Part shown: positions 7,098-15,676 of the stretch, piece after piece
Layout: every line of letters begins with the position of its first letter
How positions within the stretch are numbered: the first letter of the stretch is position 1
Source: Acidithiobacillus sp. HP-2
GTDB taxonomy: Bacteria; Pseudomonadota; Gammaproteobacteria; Acidithiobacillales; Acidithiobacillaceae
NCBI RefSeq assembly: GCF_015100155.1
Contig: NZ_JACKZA010000012.1
Coordinates: 1 to 64,000 of the forward strand
DNA length: 64,000 bases
Direction of reading: 5' to 3'
Translations under genes and position numbers: made by a program
Notes under the pieces: generated by a model
Seen by the model: only the letters and a program-made list of their open reading frames with translations
Database searches by the model: none
What the model was told of the DNA's origin: nothing

Positions 7098-8525
7098 CTA
7101 ATCAGATGACTCCGCAGATCCAAAAATCTGTTCTTCCAGTCCCCAGCGGGCTGCCAGTGTTTCGGTGGCGTTGACCAGTTCTTCGGCGCGGGATGGATGG
7201 TTGACACGTATTTCGGCAATACGGCGCAGCGCTTCTTGGCGATCGCCACTGTTGGCGAGCAGATGAATCAGTTCTCCAGCATCCCGGCCAATAATTTCGC
7301 CGCCCAATAACTCACCACTATCCATATCAGCGAGCAGTCGCACGAAACCTGCTGTGTCATCCTGACCCAATGCCCTTGGCGAGGTTTCAAACGCCGCGAA
7401 GCCTACGGCTGGTTCATAACCTTGGTCTTCTGCTGTGTCATCATCCAGGCCAATGCGCGCCAGCTCTACCGCTGAATAAACCAGTTCCGGTACCCAGGCT
7501 GGATTCCGCTCCAGTTTTTCTTCACTGAGCAGGTTGTGAATGATGATTTGGGCGTCGCTCAGAGCCTGATTGGCATTCATGATCGGGCCCACTACATCCC
7601 CAAGGGCAAAAATACCCGGTTCTGCGGTTTCCAGGTGTTCATCTGCTTGTACAAAGCCTTTTTCATCAAGTTCCACAGCCGTATTTTCCAGACCCAGGCC
7701 CTGGGTGAAAGCCTTACGCCCGGTTGCCAATAGTACCCAGTCGCCCTGTACGGATTGCCCGTCTTCTGCAAAAACCGTCACGCCCTGATCATCCTCGGCA
7801 ATGCGTGCTACGCGAAAATGCTCTACGGCCTTAATATCCAAGGCGTTGAGGGCGGCTTTCAGGGTATCCTTGGCTTGTGGTGAAAATTGGGTATGGGCCA
7901 GTGAGGCGGAGTTCACCAGCCATTGCACGTCTTTATCCAGCTGATCAAAAATATATGCAAACTCTGTGCCGATTACGCCGCCGCCAATCAGTATAACGCG
8001 CTTGCCCGCCGGAGCTCCGTCGTCATAAAGCATGTCGCTGGTGAGCACTTTTCCAGGAATGGTCTGGATGCCCTCGGGAAGGGCAGGGGTGGATCCCGTT
8101 GCAATAATTGTGTACCGGGTTTGTATCTGGCTGCTGCCAGTTGGACTATCAACGCTAATATGCCGGGCATCTACAAAGCTGCCGGTTCCTGCCAACAGTT
8201 GCACCCCCAGACGTTTGAGGTAATCCACATAACTGTTGCGAACGGACTCGACTACCTGGTGCTGGTGTTCCCAGGCTTGAGCCATGTCTCCTTTCAGGTC
8301 AGTGCCGATGACACCGCGTTTGGCAAAATGTCGGCTTTGTTCAATCCATTTGGCGGTTTCGTGCCAATCCTTTTTGGGAACGCAACCACGATTGAGGCAG
8401 GTTCCGCCCCAGGTAGCACTTTCAATAATCGCCACTTTTTGGCCACGTAAAGCCGCCAGAACTGCCGCACGATAGCCGCCTGGCCCGCTGCCAATAATGG
8501 TGATGTCTACTTGATAATCACTCAT
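7098..8525 (-). CDS. Dihydrolipoamide-dehydrogenase-type flavoprotein
   Basis: 475 aa with all parts of the class I pyridine-nucleotide disulfide oxidoreductases: FAD fold GSGPGGYRAA (12-21), redox disulfide GGTCLNRGCVPKK (Cys43, Cys48), NAD fold VILIGGGVIGTEFAY, the second FAD motif IFALGDVVGPIMNANQA, and the C-terminal dimer domain with NHPSRAEE holding the catalytic His-Glu. The active-site spacing is that of Lpd but the sequence (NRGCVPKK instead of NVGCIPSK) is divergent, as in Lpd homologues attached to lipoate-binding-protein pathways. No pyruvate or oxoglutarate dehydrogenase genes are nearby. Convergent with the CopD gene. Confidence 0.8.
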   Translation of the reverse strand: MSDYQVDITIIGSGPGGYRAAVLAALRGQKVAIIESATWGGTCLNRGCVPKKDWHETAKWIEQSRHFAKRGVIGTDLKGDMAQAWEHQHQVVESVRNSYVDYLKRLGVQLLAGTGSFVDARHISVDSPTGSSQIQTRYTIIATGSTPALPEGIQTIPGKVLTSDMLYDDGAPAGKRVILIGGGVIGTEFAYIFDQLDKDVQWLVNSASLAHTQFSPQAKDTLKAALNALDIKAVEHFRVARIAEDDQGVTVFAEDGQSVQGDWVLLATGRKAFTQGLGLENTAVELDEKGFVQADEHLETAEPGIFALGDVVGPIMNANQALSDAQIIIHNLLSEEKLERNPAWVPELVYSAVELARIGLDDDTAEDQGYEPAVGFAAFETSPRALGQDDTAGFVRLLADMDSGELLGGEIIGRDAGELIHLLANSGDRQEALRRIAEIRVNHPSRAEELVNATETLAARWGLEEQIFGSAESSD

Positions 8526-8854
8526 AAGTCCATCCTTATCATTCAGTTGAAAAATTTTTTAAAAGTGGTTTATGAAGCATTTAACGGTGATAAAATTTCC
8601 TGTTGTTTTTCGGCGACGAGATGATTTTTGTTATGGTTCCGATTTGGCGTCACGCAAAGTTGCATCAGCTTAACAGAAAATTGCGACAAATTAATACTTT
8701 CAATAGGTTATGTTTTATCTGCAAAATTATTGATGAACGGCAGTATTTTTCATAGCATTTTTTATGGCTGGCTTCGTCATGTTGCGTCGGGCAGAGGCGA
8801 CAAAAAGAACATGTTATTCAAAAAAAATAAAATATAAACATATAGTTAATATTT
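8526..8854. other. AT-rich intergenic region between lpd-like gene and opgG
   Basis: No convincing gene was found in this 330-base stretch. A 69-codon plus-strand frame (8628-8837) lacks a ribosome site and resembles nothing. The right-hand half becomes strongly AT-rich (runs of A at 8819-8833), which suits an upstream promoter region for opgG, and the left end should hold the promoter of the lpd-like gene. Confidence 0.5.
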
Positions 8855-8870
8855 TGGTACGAGAATTGCT
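8855..8870 (+). promoter_or_regulatory. Sigma-54-like promoter of the opg operon
   Basis: TGGTAC-GAGAA-TTGCT has GG and GC separated by exactly 10 bases and differs from the sigma-54 consensus only at the fourth base (T for C). The start point would fall at about 8880-8882, on top of the opgG start codon, so either opgG is translated from an almost leaderless transcript or the element is fortuitous. Confidence 0.5.
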
Positions 8871-8881
8871 TAAGCATCTTC

Positions 8882-10417
8882 ATGAACCATTTATCTCGTA
8901 ATCATTCCTCCTTGAAGCTTGCTTCTGCCATTCTGCTCAGCCTGACAGGTTGGGCCTTCAGCATTGCGGCATCGGCGGATGATTTTAACATGCAGACCGT
9001 AGAGTCCAAGGCCCAGGCACTGGTAAATGCGCATTATAATCCCAAGCCTTTGCCGATTCCTTCCTACCTCAAAAATCTAAGCCCTGAACAGTACAGCCAG
9101 ATTCAGGACACGAGACCTTTGTGGCAGAACGAGAATACGCCTTTTCAGGCACAATTTTATCTGCCCGGTTCCTGGTTTCATCAGCCGGAAGTCATTCGTG
9201 AAGTGATCAATGGCAAGGTGCGTCCCATCCCCTTTAATCTCGGGGACTTCAGTTTTGGTAATTTAAAGGTCCCCGCTGATCTGCCGAGTGACCTGGGTTA
9301 TGCCGGATTCCGCTTGTTAGCGCCTCTGAACACACCGCCGAACTATAATGAATTTATTTCCTTTCTGGGCGCAACGTACTTTCGTGCGGTGGGTAAACAT
9401 GCCGTTTATGGTACTTCAGCACGCGGTCTGGGTATTGATACGGCCCAACCGTCTGGAGAAATATTCGCTTATTTCAAAGAGATATGGCTGGAAAAGCCGC
9501 AGGCCGGTGCGCAGGATATGGTGGTTTATGCGCTTATGGACAGTCCAGTAGCCACGGGGGCCTATCGCTTCACCATCCAGACCGGTGACAGTACGACGGT
9601 ACAGGTGCAGGCCACCATCTATTTGCGTAAACCCGTACAGGTGCTTGAACTCGCGCCTTTGACCAGCATGTACTGGCACGGTCATGGTCGTGGGATTACC
9701 GCCGGCGACTGGCATCCCGCCCAGCATGATTCCAGTGATCTGGTCATGGCCAATGGTAATGGTGAATGGTTGACCCGCCCCATTGATAATCCCCTGCAGA
9801 TTCAGACTACGACTTACAGCATGGATCACCCGGTAGGCTTCGGTCTGATTCAGGAAGATCGTGATTTTTCTGCTTATCAGGGTATTGAAACCCAATACCA
9901 GCGCCGTCCCAGTGTTTGGGTGCAACCGGTAGGAGACTGGGGGAAGGGTCAGGTGCGCCTCGTTGAGCTGCCCACCAATAACCGGGACATGGACAATATC
10001 GATGTTTTCTGGGTTCCGGATCAGGAACCGGCTCCGAAAACGCCCCTGCATTTTGCCTACAACTTGCGTTTCTTTCTGGATAATCATGGCCTGATTCCTT
10101 TGGCACATCCCGTCGGAACCTATCTTGGCGATGACCCGAAAACTGCCGGAGCGCGTACTGTCGTTATTGATTTTGGCGGTGGTGCTCTGACGAAATTACC
10201 TGGGAATATGCCTGTTAAAGCCCATCTCACGGCTGAAAATGAGGCTCAGATTTTGAGCCAAAAGCTGGAATGGGATGCTAAGGATCATTTTTGGCGGGTG
10301 ATTGCGGTCATACAGCCGCAAACGGCCTCACCCAGTAATGTGCGTTGTTATTTAACCCTCGATAAGCAGGTTATGACCAATACCTGGACTTATCTTCTTC
10401 ATGCGGCAAAGGAGTAG
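8882..10417 (+). CDS. opgG: Periplasmic glucan biosynthesis protein OpgG
   Basis: 511 aa. A signal peptide (LKLASAILLSLTGWAFSIAASA, cut near residue 33) leads to a mature protein that follows OpgG/MdoG throughout: FNMQTVESKAQALV, YPGSWF-like and RPIPFNLGDFSFG segments, FRLLAPLN, ATYFRAVG, YGTSARGLGIDTA, then GHGRGITAGDWHPAQHDSSDL and the C-terminal beta domain with VIDFGGG. OpgG acts in the periplasm on the glucan backbone made by OpgH, helping form beta-1,6 branches. No Shine-Dalgarno precedes ATG 8882. It is the first gene of the opg operon. Confidence 0.92.
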   Translation: MNHLSRNHSSLKLASAILLSLTGWAFSIAASADDFNMQTVESKAQALVNAHYNPKPLPIPSYLKNLSPEQYSQIQDTRPLWQNENTPFQAQFYLPGSWFHQPEVIREVINGKVRPIPFNLGDFSFGNLKVPADLPSDLGYAGFRLLAPLNTPPNYNEFISFLGATYFRAVGKHAVYGTSARGLGIDTAQPSGEIFAYFKEIWLEKPQAGAQDMVVYALMDSPVATGAYRFTIQTGDSTTVQVQATIYLRKPVQVLELAPLTSMYWHGHGRGITAGDWHPAQHDSSDLVMANGNGEWLTRPIDNPLQIQTTTYSMDHPVGFGLIQEDRDFSAYQGIETQYQRRPSVWVQPVGDWGKGQVRLVELPTNNRDMDNIDVFWVPDQEPAPKTPLHFAYNLRFFLDNHGLIPLAHPVGTYLGDDPKTAGARTVVIDFGGGALTKLPGNMPVKAHLTAENEAQILSQKLEWDAKDHFWRVIAVIQPQTASPSNVRCYLTLDKQVMTNTWTYLLHAAKE

Positions 10418-10422
10418 GTGTA

Positions 10423-10926
10423 ATGTTTAAAGATGAATCAAGCTACAGCGTCAATCCTGCGGGTGAGTGGCTGGCAGGTTGTACAGCAGAGGCCCTGGTC
10501 GTCGCAAATAGCGCACCCGTTCTTGTTCGTATGGAGCGGTATTTGGCGCGCCTGGCGTTAACTGATGCCCAGCGTTTGTGGATACGTGGTCAGGTCATCA
10601 GCCAATTGCAGGGCGTGGAAACCCATCAGGATGCGCTTTATGCCCGGGCTTTTGCCAGCCTGCATCAGGCACTGGCAACTTTGGGTAATGGGGATGAACT
10701 GGATGCCCGTCTCGATCTTTCCCTGCGCATGACTGCAAATGCGGCCCAGGATGCCCGGTCATGCCGTTGGCTACAGCAGCAGGTAGCGCCTGCCATTCAG
10801 CGCAGCAACATGGCCTCTCTTCCCATGAATCGTTCCTGGCTGGCTGCCGCATCGCGCCTGTGGCAGACATTGTTTAGCCGCAGCAAGGTATTGACGAGTC
10901 GCCGTATTCTGACCGGAGAAGTCTGA
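10423..10926 (+). CDS. Detached N-terminal cytoplasmic region of OpgH
   Basis: 167 aa, starting 6 bases after opgG and stopping 1 base before the opgH start, in another frame. Most of the sequence is unfamiliar, but the last 45 residues (QRSNM...PMNR...SRLWQTL...LTSRRILTGE) line up with the segment of E. coli OpgH just before its first membrane helix (KRSSM...RFWDRL...LARLTKEE), from memory. Its length plus that of the following protein (861 aa) is close to full-length OpgH (about 847 aa). It has no signal peptide or helix, so it is cytoplasmic. I read it as the OpgH N-terminal domain on a separate polypeptide, or the result of a frameshift. Confidence 0.55.
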   Translation: MFKDESSYSVNPAGEWLAGCTAEALVVANSAPVLVRMERYLARLALTDAQRLWIRGQVISQLQGVETHQDALYARAFASLHQALATLGNGDELDARLDLSLRMTANAAQDARSCRWLQQQVAPAIQRSNMASLPMNRSWLAAASRLWQTLFSRSKVLTSRRILTGEV

Positions 10927-10927
10927 A

Positions 10928-13012
10928 TTGGCACGGGCTATGGCCCGGCAGTGGGAAACCATCAGCCGGTACCGACGTTACTGGTTAAGTGCCTTTATTA
11001 TTTTGCCGGCCTGTAGTGCGGGCCTGATGTTGGATCAGGTTCTTGCTGATCGCTTATCGCTCTGGCTGGAAATACCTACCCTCATCATATTTTCCATGTT
11101 GTTTGCCTGGATTTCTGCAGGCTTCTGGACGGCGCTGGTTGGCTTTATACTGCTGATGAGCGGGCGCACTGATACCTCCCCCGGTAGTCCCGAACTCCGC
11201 CTGGCTGAGCCCCTCCCGCAGAATAAAGTGGCGATCCTCATGCCCATTTATAATGAAGAAGTGGAGCGGGTGGCTGCCGGGCTACAGGCCACTTTCAAAT
11301 CCTTGCAGCGGGCTGGTGCCTTGGGCCATTTTGAATTTTTTCTGCTCAGTGATACCCGCAATCCTGATATTTGGTTACGGGAAGAACTGGTCTGGTCGGC
11401 GCTTTGTGAGTCTCTGGATGCTTTTGGCAAAATTCATTATCGACGGCGTCCGGTAAACAATAAGGCCAAAAGTGGCAATGTCGCTGATTTTTGCAGACGC
11501 TGGGGTCGTGCTTACGAATATATGGTCGTGCTGGACGCTGATAGCGTCATGAACGGTGAAACCCTCTATCGCATGTTGGAAATGATGGAAGGAAATCCGC
11601 AGGTGGGTATCATTCAGACCCAACCTGTGGCCGTCAATCGGGAAACCTTGTATGCCCGTCTGCAACAATTTGCGCAGCATCTGTATGGCCCGATTTTCAG
11701 CGCCGGATTGCGTTTCTGGCAGTTGGGTGACGGACATTACATTGGTCATAATGCCATTTTACGAACTGCACCGTTCACCGAATATTGCGCCTTGCCCGTA
11801 TTACCCGGTCGGCCCCCTCTGGGTGGACCCTTACTCAGTCACGATTTTGTCGAAGCGGCACTGATGGCCAGAAATGGCTGGGAAGTGTGGTTTGTACCCA
11901 CTCTGACAGGTAGTTATGAAGAAGTTCCCCCCACCCTGATAGATGATTTGAAACGGGATAGGCGCTGGGCGCAGGGCAATCTGCAACATCTGCTTTTATT
12001 GGCCGGGGAAGGCTTGCGTTCTGCCCACCGCTTCCTGTTCATCAACGGGGCTATGTCTTTTCTGGCGGCACCGCTCTGGGGACTGTTTTTGATTCTTGGC
12101 GCGTTGGGTTCACTGCATTGGGCTGGTGGAGGGAATGATGATACGGTCACCCCTTTTTATTGGGGAAGTAACATTGATCCTTTGCCGTTCTGGTTGTTTG
12201 GAGTGACGGCAGTTTTACTGCTTTCGCCCAAGTGGATGGCGGTTCTTTGGGTAGCCCGTCAGCCTGGTCGCCGCCAGCAATTTGGAGGATTATTTCATCT
12301 CATTCTGAGCATGCTGGTTGAGAGTTTGTTTTCGGTTTTGATGGCCCCTATCCGGATGGCATTTCATAGTCAGTTTGTCATTCAAACCCTCATGGGGAAG
12401 GGCGTACGTTGGGGGGCTCAGGTGCGTGGTGACCAGGAAACCAGATGGTCAGTAGCCCTGCGTTTTTTTGGCTGGTGCTCGGCGCTGGGGTTGGTGCTGG
12501 CAGTAGCCCTGTACCCCTTTTTGGGATTCTGGCATTTTGTCTGGTTGGTTCCAATTTTGGGTGGCCTGGTCGCCGCCGTGCCTTTGGGCGCATGGACCAG
12601 TCGCCCTGGACTGGGACGCTGGGCACGCCAGCAGCACCTGTTTGTGATTCCCGAGGAGGTCATCGTCCCGGAAGAATTGCAGTCACTGGATAGTGACAGT
12701 GTCGCCTATCTCCCACACATTGAGGGTGATGCTTTTGTGCAGGTTGTGGTAGATCCCCGCTTTAATGCCATTCACAGCGCCTTGCAGCGCAATCGCACCG
12801 GATTATGGCCTCGTGCCGCCAGTCTTTGCCACAAGGCTCTGGAACAAGGCCCGCAGCAACTCAGCAATCGCGAGCGCAATATTCTCTTGAGTGATCGTAA
12901 CTCCATGCTGTCTCTACATCGTGCCGTCTGGTCCATGAATGACCGGGAACGCTTGACGGCTTGGGGTGTGGAGAGTGACGATCAGGATCTGATCAATCAG
13001 GCAGGACAATAA
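10928..13012 (+). CDS. opgH: Glucan glucosyltransferase OpgH (catalytic and membrane part)
   Basis: 694 aa from TTG 10928, with GGAG 9 bases upstream; ATG 10940 lacks a ribosome site. It lacks the roughly 140-residue N-terminal region of E. coli OpgH, which seems to be encoded by the preceding gene. Visible are two N-terminal helices (ending FAWISAGFWTALVGF), the family 2 glycosyltransferase domain with ILMPIYNEEVERV, VLDADSVMNG (DxD), FWQLGDGHYIGHNAI, SHDFVEAALM and the RDRRWAQGN motif (Q/RxxRW), then several helices. It polymerises UDP-glucose into beta-1,2 glucan and exports it to the periplasm. Confidence 0.92.
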   Translation: MARAMARQWETISRYRRYWLSAFIILPACSAGLMLDQVLADRLSLWLEIPTLIIFSMLFAWISAGFWTALVGFILLMSGRTDTSPGSPELRLAEPLPQNKVAILMPIYNEEVERVAAGLQATFKSLQRAGALGHFEFFLLSDTRNPDIWLREELVWSALCESLDAFGKIHYRRRPVNNKAKSGNVADFCRRWGRAYEYMVVLDADSVMNGETLYRMLEMMEGNPQVGIIQTQPVAVNRETLYARLQQFAQHLYGPIFSAGLRFWQLGDGHYIGHNAILRTAPFTEYCALPVLPGRPPLGGPLLSHDFVEAALMARNGWEVWFVPTLTGSYEEVPPTLIDDLKRDRRWAQGNLQHLLLLAGEGLRSAHRFLFINGAMSFLAAPLWGLFLILGALGSLHWAGGGNDDTVTPFYWGSNIDPLPFWLFGVTAVLLLSPKWMAVLWVARQPGRRQQFGGLFHLILSMLVESLFSVLMAPIRMAFHSQFVIQTLMGKGVRWGAQVRGDQETRWSVALRFFGWCSALGLVLAVALYPFLGFWHFVWLVPILGGLVAAVPLGAWTSRPGLGRWARQQHLFVIPEEVIVPEELQSLDSDSVAYLPHIEGDAFVQVVVDPRFNAIHSALQRNRTGLWPRAASLCHKALEQGPQQLSNRERNILLSDRNSMLSLHRAVWSMNDRERLTAWGVESDDQDLINQAGQ

Positions 13013-13016
13013 CCCC

Positions 13017-13436
13017 ATGGCAAAAAATGGTGAAACCCTTGATCTCATGGCTCTGGCTGGCATCCGCAATGATCTGGATGATCTCCGCGCCCGTGCCCAG
13101 GCCGGAGATCCTGTGGCCCAGTTCAATATGGGCGTGAAATACGCCGAAGGGTCTGAGGTTCCTCAGGATTACCAGGAGGCTGCGCGCTGGTACAGTGCGG
13201 CGGCAGACCAGAATGATGCACCGGCGCAATTCAATCTGGGCTTGCTGTTTTATCAAGGCCAGGGGCTGCGCAAGGATTTATCCTGCGCTTACGAGTTGTT
13301 CAGTCTCGCCGCAGCGCAGGGAGATACGCGTGCCCAGGCTGGGATGACGGCGATTCTTGGCGAAGTCTCCAGTGAGCTCGCTGAGGAGCTCATTGAAAAA
13401 TTTGGGCAAGGCGACCAGGGAGCCGCAACCCACTAA
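13017..13436 (+). CDS. Sel1-repeat protein in the opg operon
   Basis: 139 aa, 4 bases after opgH. Two clear Sel1 (TPR-like) repeats are seen: AQFNMGVKYAEGSEVPQDYQ...AARWYSAAADQ and AQFNLGLLFYQGQGLRKDLS...AYELFSLAAAQ, each following the GDPVA/NDAPA lead-in. There is no signal peptide, so a cytoplasmic protein-protein interaction role is likely. Its place at the end of opgG-opgH suggests a part in glucan synthesis or its control, but no direct evidence exists. Confidence 0.75.
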   Translation: MAKNGETLDLMALAGIRNDLDDLRARAQAGDPVAQFNMGVKYAEGSEVPQDYQEAARWYSAAADQNDAPAQFNLGLLFYQGQGLRKDLSCAYELFSLAAAQGDTRAQAGMTAILGEVSSELAEELIEKFGQGDQGAATH

Positions 13437-13561
13437 GCTGAAAACGGCAAATATACCAGGAGCTTCAGTGGCTTAAGCTGGCAGCCTGATCGCCCCTGAC
13501 AAAGTCCCTCGCCCGTCAGAAAGCATCCAAGCCCGTCGGGGATGGGTTATTTGCTGCAGTT

Positions 13562-14605
13562 TTAGCGGCGGTTACGGATTGCTGATAAGCGTTCGGTATG
13601 CTGACCTTTGCCGCCCAGATAAGTCGGTACGATACTTTCAATGGCTGTTGGCTGAATATTAAATACTTCCTGCAAATCCTTTTTGCTGGAAATATTATCT
13701 ATGGACAATGACTTCAAATTATCGCGGGTGAGCACTTTGCCGGGCAGTTTTTCCATGATTCCTGCCTGCAGGTTACCCAACAGGGGACAGAGGGCAATCA
13801 CCTTGCGATGCGTACCAATCAGACTTTGGGTATAGGCGATCAGCTCGCCCAGGGCATATACCTTGGGGCCGCAAAGATCATAGGCTTTGCCATAGGTTTT
13901 TTCATTATCTATAGATTGTACGAAAGCACTGACCACATCTTCAATCCACACGGGCTGCATTTTCGCCTGAGTGCCGGCCATGGGCAAAAAGAAAGGGATT
14001 TTGCGCAGCAGTTGGGCAAAGCGATTGAAAAAACTGTCCCCCTCGCCAAATATGATGGAAGGACGAAATGAAGTCACTTTAAGACCGCGCCCCCAGAGTA
14101 ATTTCGGACCATTCAGATAATTGAAATGGCCGTTTTTGGCGCTGTTTTCTCCAGACTGACGGATAATTTCTTCACCGATGCCTTTGGAACGCAGGTAGGC
14201 ACTGGGGGCAATGGGGTTGGCACCGAGGGCGCTCATATGCAGGAGTCGTGGAATACCCAGATGTCCACAAAGATTAGCGACCAGGCGGGGGAGCTCAATA
14301 TGGTTTTTTTCAAAATCACCGTGACGCTCGGGCGGATAGTCGCTGCGACCCGGGCGGTTTTCGTTAAGGATGCCCACCAGGTTGATGACTACATCCCGTC
14401 CTTCCAGTTGTTGCTCCAGCGCAATTGGGTCATGCACATTACATTCAACAACCTCTACCTGTGGCAGAACCAGCAGGTTTTCGCGGTTACGCTCCCGATT
14501 GCGGGTCAGAATGCGAATCTGGTGCCCATCCTGACTGAGACGCTCCGCCAGATGTCGGCCGACAAAACCCGTGCCACCAAGAATACAGATTTTATGTGTT
14601 GCCAT
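13562..14605 (-). CDS. NAD(P)-binding complex I NDUFA9-like reductase
   Basis: 347 aa. An extended short-chain dehydrogenase fold is shown by the N-terminal GGTGFVGRHLAERL (G-x2-G-x2-G) and DVVINLVGILNE. The active-site Tyr-x3-Lys is seen as YLRSKG. The best family match is the atypical SDR group containing NDUFA9 and bacterial homologues (VEVVECNVHDP, KMQPVWIEDVVSAF, DLCGPKVYALGEL). Such proteins often act as quinone- or complex-I-associated chaperones; the substrate is unknown. Monocistronic, with its promoter facing the DUF423 gene. Confidence 0.75.
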   Translation of the reverse strand: MATHKICILGGTGFVGRHLAERLSQDGHQIRILTRNRERNRENLLVLPQVEVVECNVHDPIALEQQLEGRDVVINLVGILNENRPGRSDYPPERHGDFEKNHIELPRLVANLCGHLGIPRLLHMSALGANPIAPSAYLRSKGIGEEIIRQSGENSAKNGHFNYLNGPKLLWGRGLKVTSFRPSIIFGEGDSFFNRFAQLLRKIPFFLPMAGTQAKMQPVWIEDVVSAFVQSIDNEKTYGKAYDLCGPKVYALGELIAYTQSLIGTHRKVIALCPLLGNLQAGIMEKLPGKVLTRDNLKSLSIDNISSKKDLQEVFNIQPTAIESIVPTYLGGKGQHTERLSAIRNRR

Positions 14606-14784
14606 GAGCTTATACTCCTCCGCAAATTATCAGCCAGAGCATAGCACAGCTAGCCTGCCCCGATGCTGAAGAAAGTTTGAATCAGGGCATGAAGGTAGGC
14701 TATAAGAGAAACATATCTGCCTGAATGTGGCAGTTGGGCAGGACATGCCCGGAAACTGCGACGTACAGAATCGAGGAGAAAGGA

Positions 14785-15207
14785 ATGGCGGAATGCAGTA
14801 ATCAAAATGGTGCGCGCAGGGGCGGACAAATTTCTGCGTTAGGTGCTTTGCTGGTGGGGCTGGCTATTATTGCCGGTGCGGCTGGTGACCATCTGGTCGC
14901 TGGGCAGGTGAGCAGGCAGAGTTTGCATGTTTACGATATTGCCGTGCGTTTTCAGATTTATAATGCGCTAGGCTTGGTTCAGCTGGGTATTTTGATTCGA
15001 TTATGGGGTAAAAGAAGGCTGCTTTGTGCTTCGGCGCTGTTGATGGCTCTGGGTGTGCTTTTTTTCAGCGGGGGGCTGTATTTGCTGGTCATTACTGGCC
15101 AGTCATTCTGGGCAATTTTTGCCCCTTTGGGAGGCACAGCATGGATTGTCGCCTGGTTGCTTCTCGCTGTCGGCCTCTGGCGGGCATCCATGCAAGTGAA
15201 GGAGTAA
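14785..15207 (+). CDS. DUF423 (YgdD/TMEM256-type) membrane protein
   Basis: 140 aa from ATG 14785, preceded by GAGGAGAAAGGA; the reading frame is open further upstream but lacks such a site. Four helices are visible, with the DUF423 signature GDHL near residue 32 (family AFGAHGL-like), YDIAVRFQIYNALGLVQLGIL, FFSGGLYLLV and FAPLGGTAWIVAWLLL. Function of the family is unknown. The residues before the first helix are charged. Followed by a hypothetical gene after 3 bases. Confidence 0.8.
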   Translation: MAECSNQNGARRGGQISALGALLVGLAIIAGAAGDHLVAGQVSRQSLHVYDIAVRFQIYNALGLVQLGILIRLWGKRRLLCASALLMALGVLFFSGGLYLLVITGQSFWAIFAPLGGTAWIVAWLLLAVGLWRASMQVKE

Positions 15208-15210
15208 TGT

Positions 15211-15600
15211 ATGCTTATTGCCAAAAATGACGCTTATCATAAACAACTGGATTTTGCGGACGCTGAAATCGGTGACGTATTCTGGGTCGTCGAACATGTA
15301 CCTTATAGTGGCACCATTAAAGGGGTTCAAAAATATACCGTCACTGAAATTCGCTCCAAACTGGTTATTTGTCAATCAGAATTGGCTAAGCCGATGAAAA
15401 TAAAGCGGAGTACTTTGCAGGAAAACTGTTACCTCGAAAATGATCCGTATTTTGCAGATATACAGAAAACTTTTGAAATCAGTAGCCAGGTAGAATGGGT
15501 CCGCAAATTGATCAAGGAGCATGAAAGCCGTGACTTTGATCAGGAAGTGGTTGACGCCGTTCTGGCCTGGCAACGCCGGGTGGAAATGCGACGGGAATAG
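15211..15600 (+). CDS. Hypothetical protein
   Basis: 129 aa with no family I recognise. It starts at ATG 15211, right after the DUF423 stop, with AAGGAG upstream (in the DUF423 3' end), so the two are co-transcribed. The composition is that of a soluble cytoplasmic protein: a short beta-rich first half (GDVFWVVEHVPYSG, YTVTEIRSKLVICQSE) and a charged helical second half (EWVRKLIKEHESR, VVDAVLAWQRRVEMRRE). Confidence 0.6.
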   Translation: MLIAKNDAYHKQLDFADAEIGDVFWVVEHVPYSGTIKGVQKYTVTEIRSKLVICQSELAKPMKIKRSTLQENCYLENDPYFADIQKTFEISSQVEWVRKLIKEHESRDFDQEVVDAVLAWQRRVEMRRE

Positions 15601-15611
15601 GAATCAGCAGG

Positions 15612-15661
15612 GCGCGGGCCAAAGTCGCGACAAAGCTCCCGTACCAACTGCCGTATTCAGG
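15612..15661 (+). repeat. Degenerate remnant of the palindromic repeat's right end
   Basis: The segment GCCAAAGTCGCGACAAAGC followed by CAACTGCCGTATTCAGG parallels the right end of the complete element at 57594-57642 (CAAAAGTCGCTGCAAAGC ... CAACTGCCGTTTTTAGG). No left arm is visible. It looks like an old, decayed copy between convergent genes. Confidence 0.5.
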
Positions 15662-15676
15662 TTTGGGTGCGTGAGG

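Noticed and set aside
8628..8837. 69-codon plus-strand frame upstream of opgG
   Set aside because: It has no ribosome-binding site and no recognisable sequence, and it runs into the A-rich promoter region.
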